Positions 51,027 through 60,841 of a DNA stretch of 64,000 nucleotides are shown piece by piece; within the stretch, counting starts at the first letter, position 1; every line of letters starts with the position of its first letter. The stretch spans positions 1 through 64,000 of the forward strand of contig JAIORQ010000072.1 of assembly GCA_021108035.1 (NCBI GenBank), read 5' to 3'. The notes below the pieces were generated by a model. That model was not told the DNA's origin. It ran no database searches and worked only from the letters and a program-made list of their open reading frames with translations. The position numbers and the translations under genes were made by a program. The stretch is from Bacteroidales bacterium (GTDB lineage: Bacteria > Bacteroidota > Bacteroidia > Bacteroidales > JAADGE01).

Positions 51027-52394
51027 TTAATCAACCAAATGCCTCAACACTTTTCTTATATTTAGTTCATAGTTTTCAATAAAGTTTATCGAATTATCTA
51101 TTTTCGTTTTATTTTTTTCTTCAAGTTGTGCAAAAGCTTGTACATATTCTAATAGATCATTAACAATAATTGTTGTTTCAGAATTTAATGTATCAGCAAA
51201 ATAATTTTGCGACAAATTATTATAATTATAAAGGATATTTGAAACTTGCAACGAAGGCACTTCAAGAGCACAAGTTGAATATATAGTTGTGTGGTAATTA
51301 CAATGTTTAATAGTTTGATAAAAGTTTTCAGTATTGGATGTTATAATGTTAGGAGGCAAATCTATGTTTGAAATGTCATTTTTATATTCTCCGCGTGGTA
51401 TTAAAATAAAAGCAACATTTGACAGCTTATGTGCCACTTTTTTTATAAAACCTATTAATTCCAATTCAAAATCCAGCTGAAGTGAAACACCGACAGAAGT
51501 TTTATAACCCTCTATTTGAGCTCTCAGCTCAGAACTTCCTGAAAAATTTCTATTAATATAATCAAGGTAGAAACTTCCTACTGTGAATAATTCCGAATTC
51601 TTATATATACCTGATTTGTTGAGCCATTTTCCGTCATTCTTACCATTAAGAAGAATTGCAGACGGATAAAATAAGGTATCAAGACTAAGTGTGCTATTAT
51701 ATGCAGGATGTGACCGTCCTATTAAACCATGTTGTATCTCTATTGTTTTAATTCCCAGCTTATTTGCTGCATATACAATAGCCATTTTCCCATATGCATT
51801 GTTGACAAAAATTGCTTTTGGTTTATACATACGTAATATCAAAGTGTAAAGTCTCACATCAATATAAAACCTATTTGCTAATTCTTTTAAAGGGGCTCTT
51901 AATTTAAGATTATAATCTTTTAAAATAGCATTAATAATATCCTCTCTTTCAATTTTTAAAGCTGAAAATTTCAAAATAATTCTAAAGATAACTCGAACTA
52001 ATTCTATAAACCTATATGAAGCTATTTTTTTTGTATAACATTTATCTTTCGAGAAATGATTTGGATCCGGAAACTCGATATATAAACACTTTTTTTTCCC
52101 TAATTCATCTATTATAAAATCAACAGATTTATCAAACATTCTATTATTTATACGCACCCTTTGGTTTGAACTGGAAAACACTAAATAATGGTATCCAGAA
52201 AACCAATTAGTAAATCCGTAGAATATTTCTTTAAATGTTCTTATAGAAAAACTTCTGTTAATTTTCTTACTCGTATACTCTTTAATTGATAAATACATAA
52301 AATCCAACCTCAACCAGGGCCATATTTGTTCATCTTTAATTTTCACTGCGAAAACCTTGTAGCTTTTTTCTATTTCCTTAAAAACATTACTCAT
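51027..52394 (-). CDS. Surface-polysaccharide protein, possible GT-B glycosyltransferase
   Basis: 455 residues, no membrane helices. I do not recognise an exact family. The C-terminal half has AVYAANKLGIKTIEIQHG-like sequence (KLGIKTIEIQHGLIGRSH), LFTVGSFYLDYINRNF, and NCHYHTTIYSTCALEVPSLQ-like motifs (CNYHTTIYSTCALEVPSLQ). These recall GT-B enzymes such as capsule glycerol/Kdo transferases, in which an EIQHG strand and a TIYSTCALE donor loop occur. Position between the flippase/polymerase pair and the GT4 gene supports a glycan-transfer role. The substrate is unknown. Confidence 0.6.
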   Translation of the reverse strand: MSNVFKEIEKSYKVFAVKIKDEQIWPWLRLDFMYLSIKEYTSKKINRSFSIRTFKEIFYGFTNWFSGYHYLVFSSSNQRVRINNRMFDKSVDFIIDELGKKKCLYIEFPDPNHFSKDKCYTKKIASYRFIELVRVIFRIILKFSALKIEREDIINAILKDYNLKLRAPLKELANRFYIDVRLYTLILRMYKPKAIFVNNAYGKMAIVYAANKLGIKTIEIQHGLIGRSHPAYNSTLSLDTLFYPSAILLNGKNDGKWLNKSGIYKNSELFTVGSFYLDYINRNFSGSSELRAQIEGYKTSVGVSLQLDFELELIGFIKKVAHKLSNVAFILIPRGEYKNDISNIDLPPNIITSNTENFYQTIKHCNYHTTIYSTCALEVPSLQVSNILYNYNNLSQNYFADTLNSETTIIVNDLLEYVQAFAQLEEKNKTKIDNSINFIENYELNIRKVLRHLVD

Positions 52395-52446
52395 TATAAT
52401 ATATTCATGTATTATAGGTTTGAACCTTTATAAGCATTTCTTATTA

Positions 52447-53679
52447 TTATATAAATTTAAATTCTTTATTATTTATGTTTCCTACAAAGACTAAAAATAA
52501 AAAGTTGTAAGGAACAATAAAACTACCATATGAAATCATTAAAATAAACATTGAAACTGTTAAACCGTACAAAGCAGGATTATTATCTTTAACTGATCTC
52601 TTAATGATGAAGAAAAAGAATGCAATAAAAAATATTAAAAAGATGCCAACCTTAACCATTAAATCTGTTAAATATGATTCCGTAAAATTAGTATTCATTT
52701 GTTTTTCAGATTCTGACAAATATTCCTTAATTTCGTAACTCCCTTTTCCAAATATTGGATTTTCTTTATAAATCTCAAAATGTTTATCCCATAACCAGAT
52801 TCTGTAATTTTGTTTTTCTAATTGTTTTTCATTTGTAATTTTTTTTTCAGATTTAAAAACTAAACTATTTATAAAACTGTTATTTAAATTGTATAAACTT
52901 AAGGTAAATGAATTAAAAAAATAAACAACCAAAACAATTGCTAAATAGAAAAAGCTTAATCTTAAATACCCTTTAGTCTTATGAAATGGCCTAAAATAAA
53001 GGATAAATTTGAAAGATGCTACAACCGCAAAAGCCAAAATTGCAGTTCTTGAACCACTCAATATTAAGAAATAAACTGATAATAATATTATTAACAATCT
53101 TCCTAAACTTTTGTGCTTCCAATTCTTAAAAATATTTAATATAAATATAAATAAAGAAAAAAATGCACTATTCGGAATAGCAGGGAAAAGGGAAATTCTC
53201 CATCCAAGACCCATGTGAAGATTTGTTTTTGCCATTCCCGGAAGAAAGCCATATAAGTTTGTACCCATATAATAGCTTATAATACTACCAATTATTGACA
53301 GAAGAAATAAGGCATTTATAAACCTTAAACTTAGTTTTAGGTTAATATTTATTCCTATTAAAAGCAGAAAACATAAAGACGAAATCTTTATAATATTATG
53401 AAAGTCAAATCTTATTAAAGAGATTATGGAAACAGTAAAAACAAAAAAAAGTAAAATAATACTCTCCCAAGACCATTTTCTTTTTATTAAATAAACTGAA
53501 TTAAATAAAATAAATAAATATACAGGGATAACTGTAATAAAGTAAATAAAAGAGAACCTTTCTATAGATTCTCCAATGTTATAAAAAAATTGTAATATCC
53601 AATAGTAAAATACTAAGAGATAAAAGAACAATTGTTTGATATAAGTTCTGTTAATTGTAATATTTTTATAAGTAATCAA
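52447..53679 (-). CDS. Wzy-like O-antigen polymerase family membrane protein
   Basis: 410 residues, about eleven helices and almost no soluble parts other than one loop (about 265-320) with KQNYRIWLWDKHFEIYKENP followed by IFGKGSYEIKEYL, similar to the periplasmic loop of Wzy polymerases. The start is TTG at 53679, preceded by an AAGGAAAAGAGG purine run that could act as a ribosome-binding site; no ATG lies near the first helix. It lies next to the flippase and is the better candidate for the repeat-unit polymerase, with 42726-44000 then the ligase. Wzy proteins are poorly conserved, so this call is by profile and context. Confidence 0.7.
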   Translation of the reverse strand: MITYKNITINRTYIKQLFFYLLVFYYWILQFFYNIGESIERFSFIYFITVIPVYLFILFNSVYLIKRKWSWESIILLFFVFTVSIISLIRFDFHNIIKISSLCFLLLIGININLKLSLRFINALFLLSIIGSIISYYMGTNLYGFLPGMAKTNLHMGLGWRISLFPAIPNSAFFSLFIFILNIFKNWKHKSLGRLLIILLSVYFLILSGSRTAILAFAVVASFKFILYFRPFHKTKGYLRLSFFYLAIVLVVYFFNSFTLSLYNLNNSFINSLVFKSEKKITNEKQLEKQNYRIWLWDKHFEIYKENPIFGKGSYEIKEYLSESEKQMNTNFTESYLTDLMVKVGIFLIFFIAFFFFIIKRSVKDNNPALYGLTVSMFILMISYGSFIVPYNFLFLVFVGNINNKEFKFI

Positions 53680-53718
53680 TGCCTCTTTTCCTTATATGAA
53701 TATCTAATAATATTATTT

Positions 53719-55179
53719 TTAGAATATATTAGTATTATCAACTTCCTTTAAATTTACTTTCTTTTTTTTGAAAATTGCTGCAAACTTTAGAATATCTGAT
53801 TTGTAATAAAAGTATAACACAATTGTGATTATTAATACAATAACTACTTTTAAAATGATTAAATAATACAATTCGATAAACGACAACAAAGATATTGAAA
53901 AAAATAATATAATAATTGAATACATTTTTTTCCAATTGAATGTTATTACTTCAGATCTGTTAGACATAATCAGGGCTATAATACTTGTGACAATATTTGA
54001 AATTAAAGATGCAATTGCAGCACCAATAATCATATATTTAGGAATTAATAACAAATTTAGTATAATGTTAATAACTGCTCCGCTAATACTTATAATCGGA
54101 ATTAATTTTGTTTTTCCAAGTTTATAGAAAAGTGTTGCACTAAAAAAATAATATAGGCAGTGAAATACATATGCAAATCCAATAAATGGAATTATTTTCC
54201 ATCCTTCATGAAAATTTACACTCGTCATAATTCCAACAGCTTCTTCTCCAAATAATGAAAGAATAAGACATATATAGCTTATAATAATCACAATTAATTC
54301 AGAAAATTTAAGGATATCTTTTTTATTTCCTTTTTTCAAATTTTGAAAAAACCATGGTACAAATGCTTGATTTATTGCAGATGATATAATATTAATAATA
54401 TTCCCAAATTGAAATCCTACTGTATATATTCCAACAGAAGAAGTGTTTATCATCGAATTTAGAAGAAATCGATCTGCCATTGTCTGTATCCAACTTGACA
54501 ATGCATGCGGAATTAAAGGTACAGAATAGTGGAGAGAAGAATTTAACATTCTCTTGGATATACCATATGCTAAGAAGTTTTTATTTTTATAAAGCGTGTA
54601 TAAAAAAAGGGCAAAATTTGCTGTAGCAATTGCAATGACTATACTCAGAACACCAAGTTCAAACTTCACCAATAAAACTAGGGTAACTGATATATTTATT
54701 ATAAAAAATACTGAAGTGTTGATTCCAAATTTCACACCTTCTTGCAATGTTTGCAAATATTGCTGATAAATTAAATAAACTGATGAAAAAAATGCCGTTA
54801 AAACGGCTAAAAAAAGAAATGGGTAAAAACTAACCCCTTTTATTTCAATAATCGGGAAAAAGAAATTAAAGAGGATTATCAAAAATGATATAGTAAAACC
54901 AAGAATTATAACAAATAAAAAAATCGTTCCAAATAGTCTTCCAACATCATCAGGATTGTTTGCATACTCAAAATAAAACCTTTTTCCGGCTGCATGAAGA
55001 GAAAAAGTGTAAAAAATTGCCAGTATGCTAATTATCGGTAATACTAAACCTACCACACCCATCCCGGTTGTTGATAAATAAGCAGTGAAAACCGGCAACA
55101 ATAAAAAAGTTGTAGCTTTTTGAAGTATTGTTATTCCGCTATAAATAATTGAATTTTTAAATACCTTCCTGGTTGACAT
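53719..55179 (-). CDS. Wzx-type polysaccharide flippase (MATE/MOP superfamily)
   Basis: 486 residues with about fourteen helices. The N-terminal KNSIIYSGITILQKATTFLL-LLPVFTAYLST segment and the middle SVPLIPHALSSWIQTMADRF and GIYTVGFQFGNIINIISSAI sequences are typical of polysaccharide transporters of the PST family. It would move undecaprenyl-diphosphate-linked repeat units to the periplasmic side of the inner membrane. It precedes the Wzy-like gene on the same strand. An 18-bp perfect palindrome is found 28-45 bases upstream of its start. Confidence 0.92.
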   Translation of the reverse strand: MSTRKVFKNSIIYSGITILQKATTFLLLPVFTAYLSTTGMGVVGLVLPIISILAIFYTFSLHAAGKRFYFEYANNPDDVGRLFGTIFLFVIILGFTISFLIILFNFFFPIIEIKGVSFYPFLFLAVLTAFFSSVYLIYQQYLQTLQEGVKFGINTSVFFIINISVTLVLLVKFELGVLSIVIAIATANFALFLYTLYKNKNFLAYGISKRMLNSSLHYSVPLIPHALSSWIQTMADRFLLNSMINTSSVGIYTVGFQFGNIINIISSAINQAFVPWFFQNLKKGNKKDILKFSELIVIIISYICLILSLFGEEAVGIMTSVNFHEGWKIIPFIGFAYVFHCLYYFFSATLFYKLGKTKLIPIISISGAVINIILNLLLIPKYMIIGAAIASLISNIVTSIIALIMSNRSEVITFNWKKMYSIIILFFSISLLSFIELYYLIILKVVIVLIITIVLYFYYKSDILKFAAIFKKKKVNLKEVDNTNIF

Positions 55180-55206
55180 TTCAATTTTTAAAAAGTAAGG
55201 ATAATT

Positions 55207-55224
55207 GAGAAATAATTATTTCTC
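55207..55224. promoter_or_regulatory. 18-bp perfect palindrome upstream of wzx
   Basis: GAGAAATAATTATTTCTC is fully self-complementary and starts 28 bases upstream of the flippase start. The rest of the 304-base gap to the NeuB-like gene is AT-rich with no gene. It may be an operator or a transcript hairpin. Confidence 0.35.
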
Positions 55225-55483
55225 GGATTACTTTATTAATTAGATTTTTAAATATTATTTTTCTTTAAGATTAATATTTAGTATAAACTTGAAATTCATT
55301 TATTAATTTGTTTAAATACAAAAATGAATAAATGATTTCTTTTCTGTTAATATTTTAAAATTTCTGTTTAATGCTCATTAAGCATAAGATTGCTTATACA
55401 GAAATATTTCTGATCACAGATTATTATATAATATCTTTCTTATAAGATAGAATAAAATAATAGAATAATATATTATGATTAAA

Positions 55484-56986
55484 TTACTGCCAATCTTTAA
55501 TAATTGTTTTTCTTTGCATTGGATCTAAATCTGAAATGTATTTATCTTCATAATATGAATCTCCTCTGCGATGGGTTGATGAAATTTCTTCAAATATAGC
55601 ACCGTTAACAGAAGTGAAATCGTGCATTATATTTTGTTCAATTAAGAAAAGTTCCCCAGGTATTAAATCAATTTTTTTATCCTTTAAATTTATTGTAAGA
55701 TCTCCGCTTAATAATTGAAAAGTTTCTTCCTTTATTTTATGCATATGCATTGGATTAGTTTGACCGGGTAAACAAATTAAAATTTTCTTGCAATACTCTC
55801 TGTTTACTATACTAAATATTATTGCACCAAACTGTTTTAATTTGCTTATACCGTAATGATGTGAAATCTCTAACTCTGCATTTTTTGGAATAATTATTTT
55901 TGATTCATGAAGCATCCCTTTTACAGTATGAATTATCTCTCTAATTATACTTACATCATCCCCTGAATATGGTGTTTCAATTATCTTTTCATTTGCTTTA
56001 TAATCCTTATATGCAATATATTCTGCTCTGTATCTGCCAAATTCGCCACTTGATAACTGACTTTCTTGACACGGCATAGCAAAATAAACTTGGTCTTTTA
56101 TAATATTTTCTCCCTTTTTTATATTTTCTTTTGCGTATACTCCCCTCTTAAGTGATAATAACGACTGAATTTCATCTTCAGTAATATCCTTATTATCTGA
56201 ATTACCGCATATAGTTCTGGCTTTATGTACTGACTCAAGCCATTCAGTTGTTTGAGCAGGATTCATAGAGTATGCATTCAATTTTATTTCATCAGTTTCC
56301 AATCCAATATGTCTTTCAAGCATTTTTGCTCCTTTTGCTACTGCAATTTTTGCAGGTTCATTATTTGTAGGTGCTTCATGTCCTGACCATCCAATATTTA
56401 ATTTCGGATATCGGTGTATCATTTTGCCTAAAAAATTCATATGAATATCTTCATTTTCAGCAGGGTACATACCTACACAATGCATCAATCCAAAATTGCA
56501 TTCTCTATGTTTAAAATAACTGACTAATGCATCTATATCATGAAGAGTACTTCCGCCAGTTGATAGAATAATCGGTCTGTTTGTTTGTGATATTTTGTCT
56601 AATAAAGGCCAATCTTGAGCACTACAGCTGGCAACTTTTATTATATCTACTCCAAAATCCAAACATTTGTCAACTGAAACTTCATCAAATGGAGTCGCCA
56701 TAGTAATCAAATCTTCTTGCTTAACAGCATTTAATAATGTTTTAAATTCATTATCAAATAATTTAGTAGACTGAAACCTGGGTATATGTTTTACATCTGT
56801 TCGATCTTTAAAATCTTTGTGAATAAATGTATCTAAATTTCTGTATTGGAATTTTACAGCTGCATTTATTTTGTATTTCCTTTTAAGTTTTCCCAGCTCT
56901 TTTATAATATTTATACCATGTTGAAGGCTGCCTTGGTGATTATTTGCCATCTCAAAAATGATAAGGTCTTGAAATAAATTATCCAT
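55484..56986 (-). CDS. NeuB-family nonulosonate synthase fused to a cupin domain
   Basis: 500 residues. NeuB barrel (1-~250): FEMANNHQGSLQHGINIIKE, AVKFQYRNLDTFI, ATPFDEVSVD, KVASCSAQDWPLL, STGGSTLHDID and GWSGHEAPTNNEPAKIAVAK then RHIGL. A SAF antifreeze-like domain follows (about 283-345: SLKRGVYAKENIKKGE, GRYRAEYIAY). The extra C-terminus (about 350-490) is a cupin with QTNPMHMHKIKEETFQLLSG and PGELFLIEQNIMHDFTSVNG, in the style of sugar isomerases. It condenses PEP with a six-carbon sugar to a 2-keto-3-deoxy-nonulosonate; the exact sugar is not known. The fusion suggests that the cupin prepares or senses the substrate. Confidence 0.85.
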   Translation of the reverse strand: MDNLFQDLIIFEMANNHQGSLQHGINIIKELGKLKRKYKINAAVKFQYRNLDTFIHKDFKDRTDVKHIPRFQSTKLFDNEFKTLLNAVKQEDLITMATPFDEVSVDKCLDFGVDIIKVASCSAQDWPLLDKISQTNRPIILSTGGSTLHDIDALVSYFKHRECNFGLMHCVGMYPAENEDIHMNFLGKMIHRYPKLNIGWSGHEAPTNNEPAKIAVAKGAKMLERHIGLETDEIKLNAYSMNPAQTTEWLESVHKARTICGNSDNKDITEDEIQSLLSLKRGVYAKENIKKGENIIKDQVYFAMPCQESQLSSGEFGRYRAEYIAYKDYKANEKIIETPYSGDDVSIIREIIHTVKGMLHESKIIIPKNAELEISHHYGISKLKQFGAIIFSIVNREYCKKILICLPGQTNPMHMHKIKEETFQLLSGDLTINLKDKKIDLIPGELFLIEQNIMHDFTSVNGAIFEEISSTHRRGDSYYEDKYISDLDPMQRKTIIKDWQ

Positions 56987-57011
56987 TGTTGTATTTATTT
57001 ATTAGTTTATA

Positions 57012-58052
57012 TTATTTAATAAATTGTTCTAGTTCTCTAATGCTAATTAATCTATCATCAACGTAATATGCAGCTGCGGGTTTTCCAAGATATAGTTCAT
57101 TATATTTCAAACCCCATTTTCTCATTTGTTCTTCTGTTTCCTTTTTCCAATTAATCCCTGATGCACTTCCTCTTGCTGTATATAAAATAATATCAAATCC
57201 TTTTTCATAAAGTTTGTTTATTAAATCAATTACATCAGTATTCGGTAGTGCTTGATTATAGTCATTTTGAGGACTTAATGAAGCAATAATCCCATCAATA
57301 TCGAAACAAATTGTCTTTTCTTTTGGATTTGAACAAGAAAGATTAATTAAATTCATCTTTTGAGTGACTCTTTCCATATCTTCCAATGTGTCTATATCAT
57401 TTAATTTAGATTCTATTATACCAAGAATTTTGGAGCCTGTCATTGATTTTTTTTTCAGAATAGTATCTGACTTAACAACGTCAATATTTGCAGTTTGAAG
57501 ATAAGTCTTTGGTAAAAATTGACGTGGTTCATTATAAGGTTCACTAATTTCATTACATTCTATCAATGGTTTTAGTGTCATATCTTCATTTAAAAACCAC
57601 ATCTTATAAGGAGTGTGTGGTGATTCAACAACAGTTCTTACAGAATCTGAGCCAGGATCATTTATTAACTTCTTTATAGCATCATCAATTGCACCACCTT
57701 CTCTAATTGGAGCTGTTGGTCTCAAATGAACGCAATAATCAGGAACATAATTCTCATTTTCTTTCAACCAATTGAGTGCATGTTGAAACACTTCCAGATC
57801 TGTACTGTTATCTTTTGCTAATTCATCAGGTCTTATAAAAGGAACTTCAGCTCCATATTGTTTAGCAATTTCAGCATATTGCACCGAATCAGTACTTACA
57901 AGTACCCTGTCAATAAGTTTTGATTCAAGTGCTTGAATAATAGTCCACGCTATTAAAGGCTTTCCTGCAATTGACCTAATATTCTTATGAACAACAGTTT
58001 TAGAACCGGAACGAGCCGGAATTAATGCAATTATTTGTCCTTTCTTTTTCAT
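57012..58052 (-). CDS. CMP-nonulosonate synthetase (NeuA-like) fused to HAD phosphatase
   Basis: 346 residues from the ATG at 58052. The N-terminal two thirds are an acylneuraminate cytidylyltransferase: IIALIPARSGSKTVVHKNI, VSTDSVQYAEIAKQYGAEVP, LAKDNSTDLEVFQHAL, CVHLRPTAPIREGGAI and PRQFLPKTYLQTANIDVV. The C-terminal domain (about 235-346) is an HAD-type phosphatase with KTICFDIDGIIA (DxDG), LYTARG, and KPAAAYYVDDRLIS. It activates a nonulosonic acid with CTP. The HAD part could dephosphorylate a 9-phosphate intermediate from the NeuB-like enzyme downstream. It lies 25 bases from that gene. Confidence 0.87.
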   Translation of the reverse strand: MKKKGQIIALIPARSGSKTVVHKNIRSIAGKPLIAWTIIQALESKLIDRVLVSTDSVQYAEIAKQYGAEVPFIRPDELAKDNSTDLEVFQHALNWLKENENYVPDYCVHLRPTAPIREGGAIDDAIKKLINDPGSDSVRTVVESPHTPYKMWFLNEDMTLKPLIECNEISEPYNEPRQFLPKTYLQTANIDVVKSDTILKKKSMTGSKILGIIESKLNDIDTLEDMERVTQKMNLINLSCSNPKEKTICFDIDGIIASLSPQNDYNQALPNTDVIDLINKLYEKGFDIILYTARGSASGINWKKETEEQMRKWGLKYNELYLGKPAAAYYVDDRLISIRELEQFIK

Positions 58053-58614
58053 TAAATATGTAAATGTAATTTTATTATTTTGTTTCAATAAGAAAATACC
58101 TATAATTATTATATTATATCTGTTTAATCATCATGATATTCTTTTCGATCAGTTATTTGATCAACTTAAGATATCTTCAGGAAATTAAACACAAAATAAT
58201 ATTTGAAGATTTAAAAAATAGCAAAAATACTAATTATTCTAAAGAAAATGCAAATTATTAATTACTTTATATATAGAAATATCCCTATCATCAATCTTGA
58301 ATAAACTTCTTACCCTATAATTAATTATTATTTTTACTTTGATCTAATATTCAAATCTCTTATTTTATTCGTTAAGTTGCCACTTTGATACAACAACATA
58401 AATCAAAAAACACTTATCCTTTAAGTTGAATTTATAAGAAGTTATAAGACTGTCTTATCATATATGATTTGTTTTTATCTTTTTAATAAATGAAAGTGCT
58501 CAATATATATCTTTAATAATCCCACAATTAATAAAATTTTTATGTTTTGATACAAATATTCATATTCAAGGATTAACTGAATATCGATGTTATTACATGT
58601 TTTCATTTAAATTA
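58053..58614. other. AT-rich gap without a gene
   Basis: About 560 bases between the NeuA-like start and the epimerase pseudogene. I see no frame of credible coding, no RNA gene, and only a small inverted repeat (GATCA...TGATC near 58148-58163). It may be a decayed gene or a long leader of the NeuA-NeuB genes. Confidence 0.4.
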
Positions 58615-59474
58615 CTACAAGTTTTCCCAATACCACATTATTGCTTTTTCTAAACCTGCTTTTAATGAAAATTTAGGTTTATATCCAAGCAGCCTCTTTG
58701 CTTTTTCAACAGAAGCAAGTGAATGTCTTATATCTCCTGCTCTTTCGGGTCCGTGAATTGGTTTAACATTTTTAATCTTTTGATCATAACCGGTTAAGTA
58801 TTCTCTCAAATAGTCAAACAGTTGATTTAATGTGTTGCTTTCCCAAAAAGCAACATTATAAACTTGATTAAGAGCGTTTTCATCTGTAACTTTTGCAGCC
58901 AAAATATTTGCCTGTATTACATTATCTATATAAGTAAAATCTCTGGAATGTTCTCCGTCTCCGTTTATCACCGGAGATTTATAATTTATCAAGCTTTTTA
59001 CAAACAAAGGTATTACTGCCGTATATGCTCCGTGATGATCTTGCTTTCTCTCAAACACATTGAAATATCTCAAACCTATGATTTCTAAATCATATATTTC
59101 TGCAAAGTTTTCAGCATATAATTCATCAACATATTTGGTTATAGCATATGGTGATAAAGGTTTCCCAATAAAACCACCAATATTATCATCGGTTGTACTA
59201 ACAGGATCATCAATTAAACGTGGTACAGATCCTAATGCTGCTTGGTGGAAAATAAAATCAATATCTTTTGTTGCTTGTAAGCAATCATTATAATTCCTTA
59301 TATCCCCTTCTATCATTTTGAAATTGGGATTCGGAAAAAAAGGCTCGATTTTTTTTTACCGGTCGAAAAATTATCCAAACAAACCACATAATTATCTTTC
59401 TGCAATAAATATTCAACCAAATTATATCCTATAAAACCTGCACCTCCCGTTACTAATACTTTCTTATTTTTCAT
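58615..59474 (-). pseudogene. UDP-GlcNAc/GalNAc C4-epimerase (WbpP/TviC-like), doubly disrupted
   Basis: From the ATG at 59474 the frame reads [20 protein letters not shown] through [11 protein letters not shown] and then runs off at a run of nine T (59349-59357; nine A in the coding strand). One more A, or two fewer, restores [20 protein letters not shown]. Further on, DDNIGGF joins directly to IGKPLSPYAITKYVDELYAE; WbpP/TviC homologues have about 36 more residues there, including the SSSTYGD catalytic serine region. The YAITK motif remains. Frameshift plus in-frame deletion make activity very unlikely. The C-terminal 230 residues are otherwise well preserved, so the decay is recent. Confidence 0.85.
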
Positions 59475-59499
59475 TATTAACAATCTGAATTTAAGATTA

Positions 59500-60834
59500 T
59501 TATAGCACTTCTAATACTAACGTTTCATAAACATCCCTATACCCATCCCACTCATCAACATTAAAATTATTATTATGCCAAAGAACGACAAAAATACCTG
59601 AATAATTTTCAACTGTATCTTTTAATTCAATAATTTTTTTATAAAATTCATTTTTATCGGGATATTTCTTGGCTAATGCTTGCTCCATTACAATTAGAGG
59701 GCGTTCTTTTAACTTCAGTTTTTCTCGTGTAAGAATATTAAATAACGAATACTCATAACAAGTTCCGGAACGAAACCCGGCATCACTCATAAACCCAATA
59801 CTGCTGTCTGTTTTTAAACCGGCATCTTCGTATATTTGCCAAGTTACAGGGTTTTCAAATCTAAGAAAATGTTGCCTGCCTTCTTCAATTTTAATTTCTT
59901 TTGGGAATCGTTTTAATTCTTCTTTAAAAAGTTTTGCATCTTTATATGAGCGATATGCCCCGTGAATCCCAACAATGTGTCCCCTCCTCTTTATATTTTC
60001 CATTGTGCAAACAACTGCTTTATCTGATATATTATATTTTGCATCCGGCTCTCCGAGAATTGCCGGAATAAAATAGAAAAAAGATTTTTGACCGACACTT
60101 TCTGATATATCCATTAAATAATCAAAAGTATCATAAGGATCTTTTTGTTTTCCTTTTTTAATTTGAAAATACGATTGAAGGGTGTTTATTGCTTTTTTAA
60201 AACTTTTTCTTTTGAAAACATCACCGGCTATTGCTTTTATTACTTTTGTAAACCTGTCATATCTTGCAAAAAAATCAATATCGTGAGTAATTTTAGGAAT
60301 ATAATTATGCTTGTTTTCAATATTAAAACCAAGATAAACAAACATATTTCTTAACATCTCAACATTTTCATTAACAATTGGTCTATAATGAAAATTATTT
60401 TTGACGGAGAATTGCATTTCATCCGGAATTCTTCCGTGCTTATCTTTTTCAGTAATCACATTTTCTTCCCAACGTGTAAGCATAAAAAAAGATGAAGCAA
60501 AAATATCAATACCGCATTTTATTGTATTTTCAGAAGTTTTAATTTCAGTATTTCCGTATAAAACAGGGATATTTGCTTCCGTAGTGAATTTATTTTCAGC
60601 AAAAATAACCTTCAAAGGGATATTTTCTTTTTTTAAATATGATAAATCTTCCGGGAATTGATTAAAAAAAGCATCTTTAATTTCTATTATTTTATCCTGA
60701 AAATTAATCTTATAGTTGTCTGTATCAGCTTCTTCTATCTGATATTCTATGCACAAAAATTCCTTGAAGAAGACATTAATTATATATCTTCTTTCGGGTA
60801 TATTATTTTTTGGTATTTGGATTTTCACAGTCAT
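59500..60834 (-). CDS. Polysaccharide deacetylase family protein
   Basis: 444 residues, no signal peptide. An N-terminal helper domain (about 1-175, of the sort found before deacetylase domains in Bacteroidota) is followed by the NodB-like part: [18 protein letters not shown] with the metal-binding aspartates, [79 protein letters not shown], and VVLWHNNNF near the end. It probably de-N-acetylates a polysaccharide precursor. It lies between a GT4 gene and the epimerase pseudogene; no overlap. The substrate is unknown. Confidence 0.82.
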   Translation of the reverse strand: MTVKIQIPKNNIPERRYIINVFFKEFLCIEYQIEEADTDNYKINFQDKIIEIKDAFFNQFPEDLSYLKKENIPLKVIFAENKFTTEANIPVLYGNTEIKTSENTIKCGIDIFASSFFMLTRWEENVITEKDKHGRIPDEMQFSVKNNFHYRPIVNENVEMLRNMFVYLGFNIENKHNYIPKITHDIDFFARYDRFTKVIKAIAGDVFKRKSFKKAINTLQSYFQIKKGKQKDPYDTFDYLMDISESVGQKSFFYFIPAILGEPDAKYNISDKAVVCTMENIKRRGHIVGIHGAYRSYKDAKLFKEELKRFPKEIKIEEGRQHFLRFENPVTWQIYEDAGLKTDSSIGFMSDAGFRSGTCYEYSLFNILTREKLKLKERPLIVMEQALAKKYPDKNEFYKKIIELKDTVENYSGIFVVLWHNNNFNVDEWDGYRDVYETLVLEVL

Positions 60835-60841
60835 TCTCTAC

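Noticed and set aside
58053-58614. Possible gene or RNA in the long gap before the epimerase pseudogene
   Set aside because: No frame longer than a few dozen codons has protein-like composition, and no tRNA or known RNA motif was recognisable.
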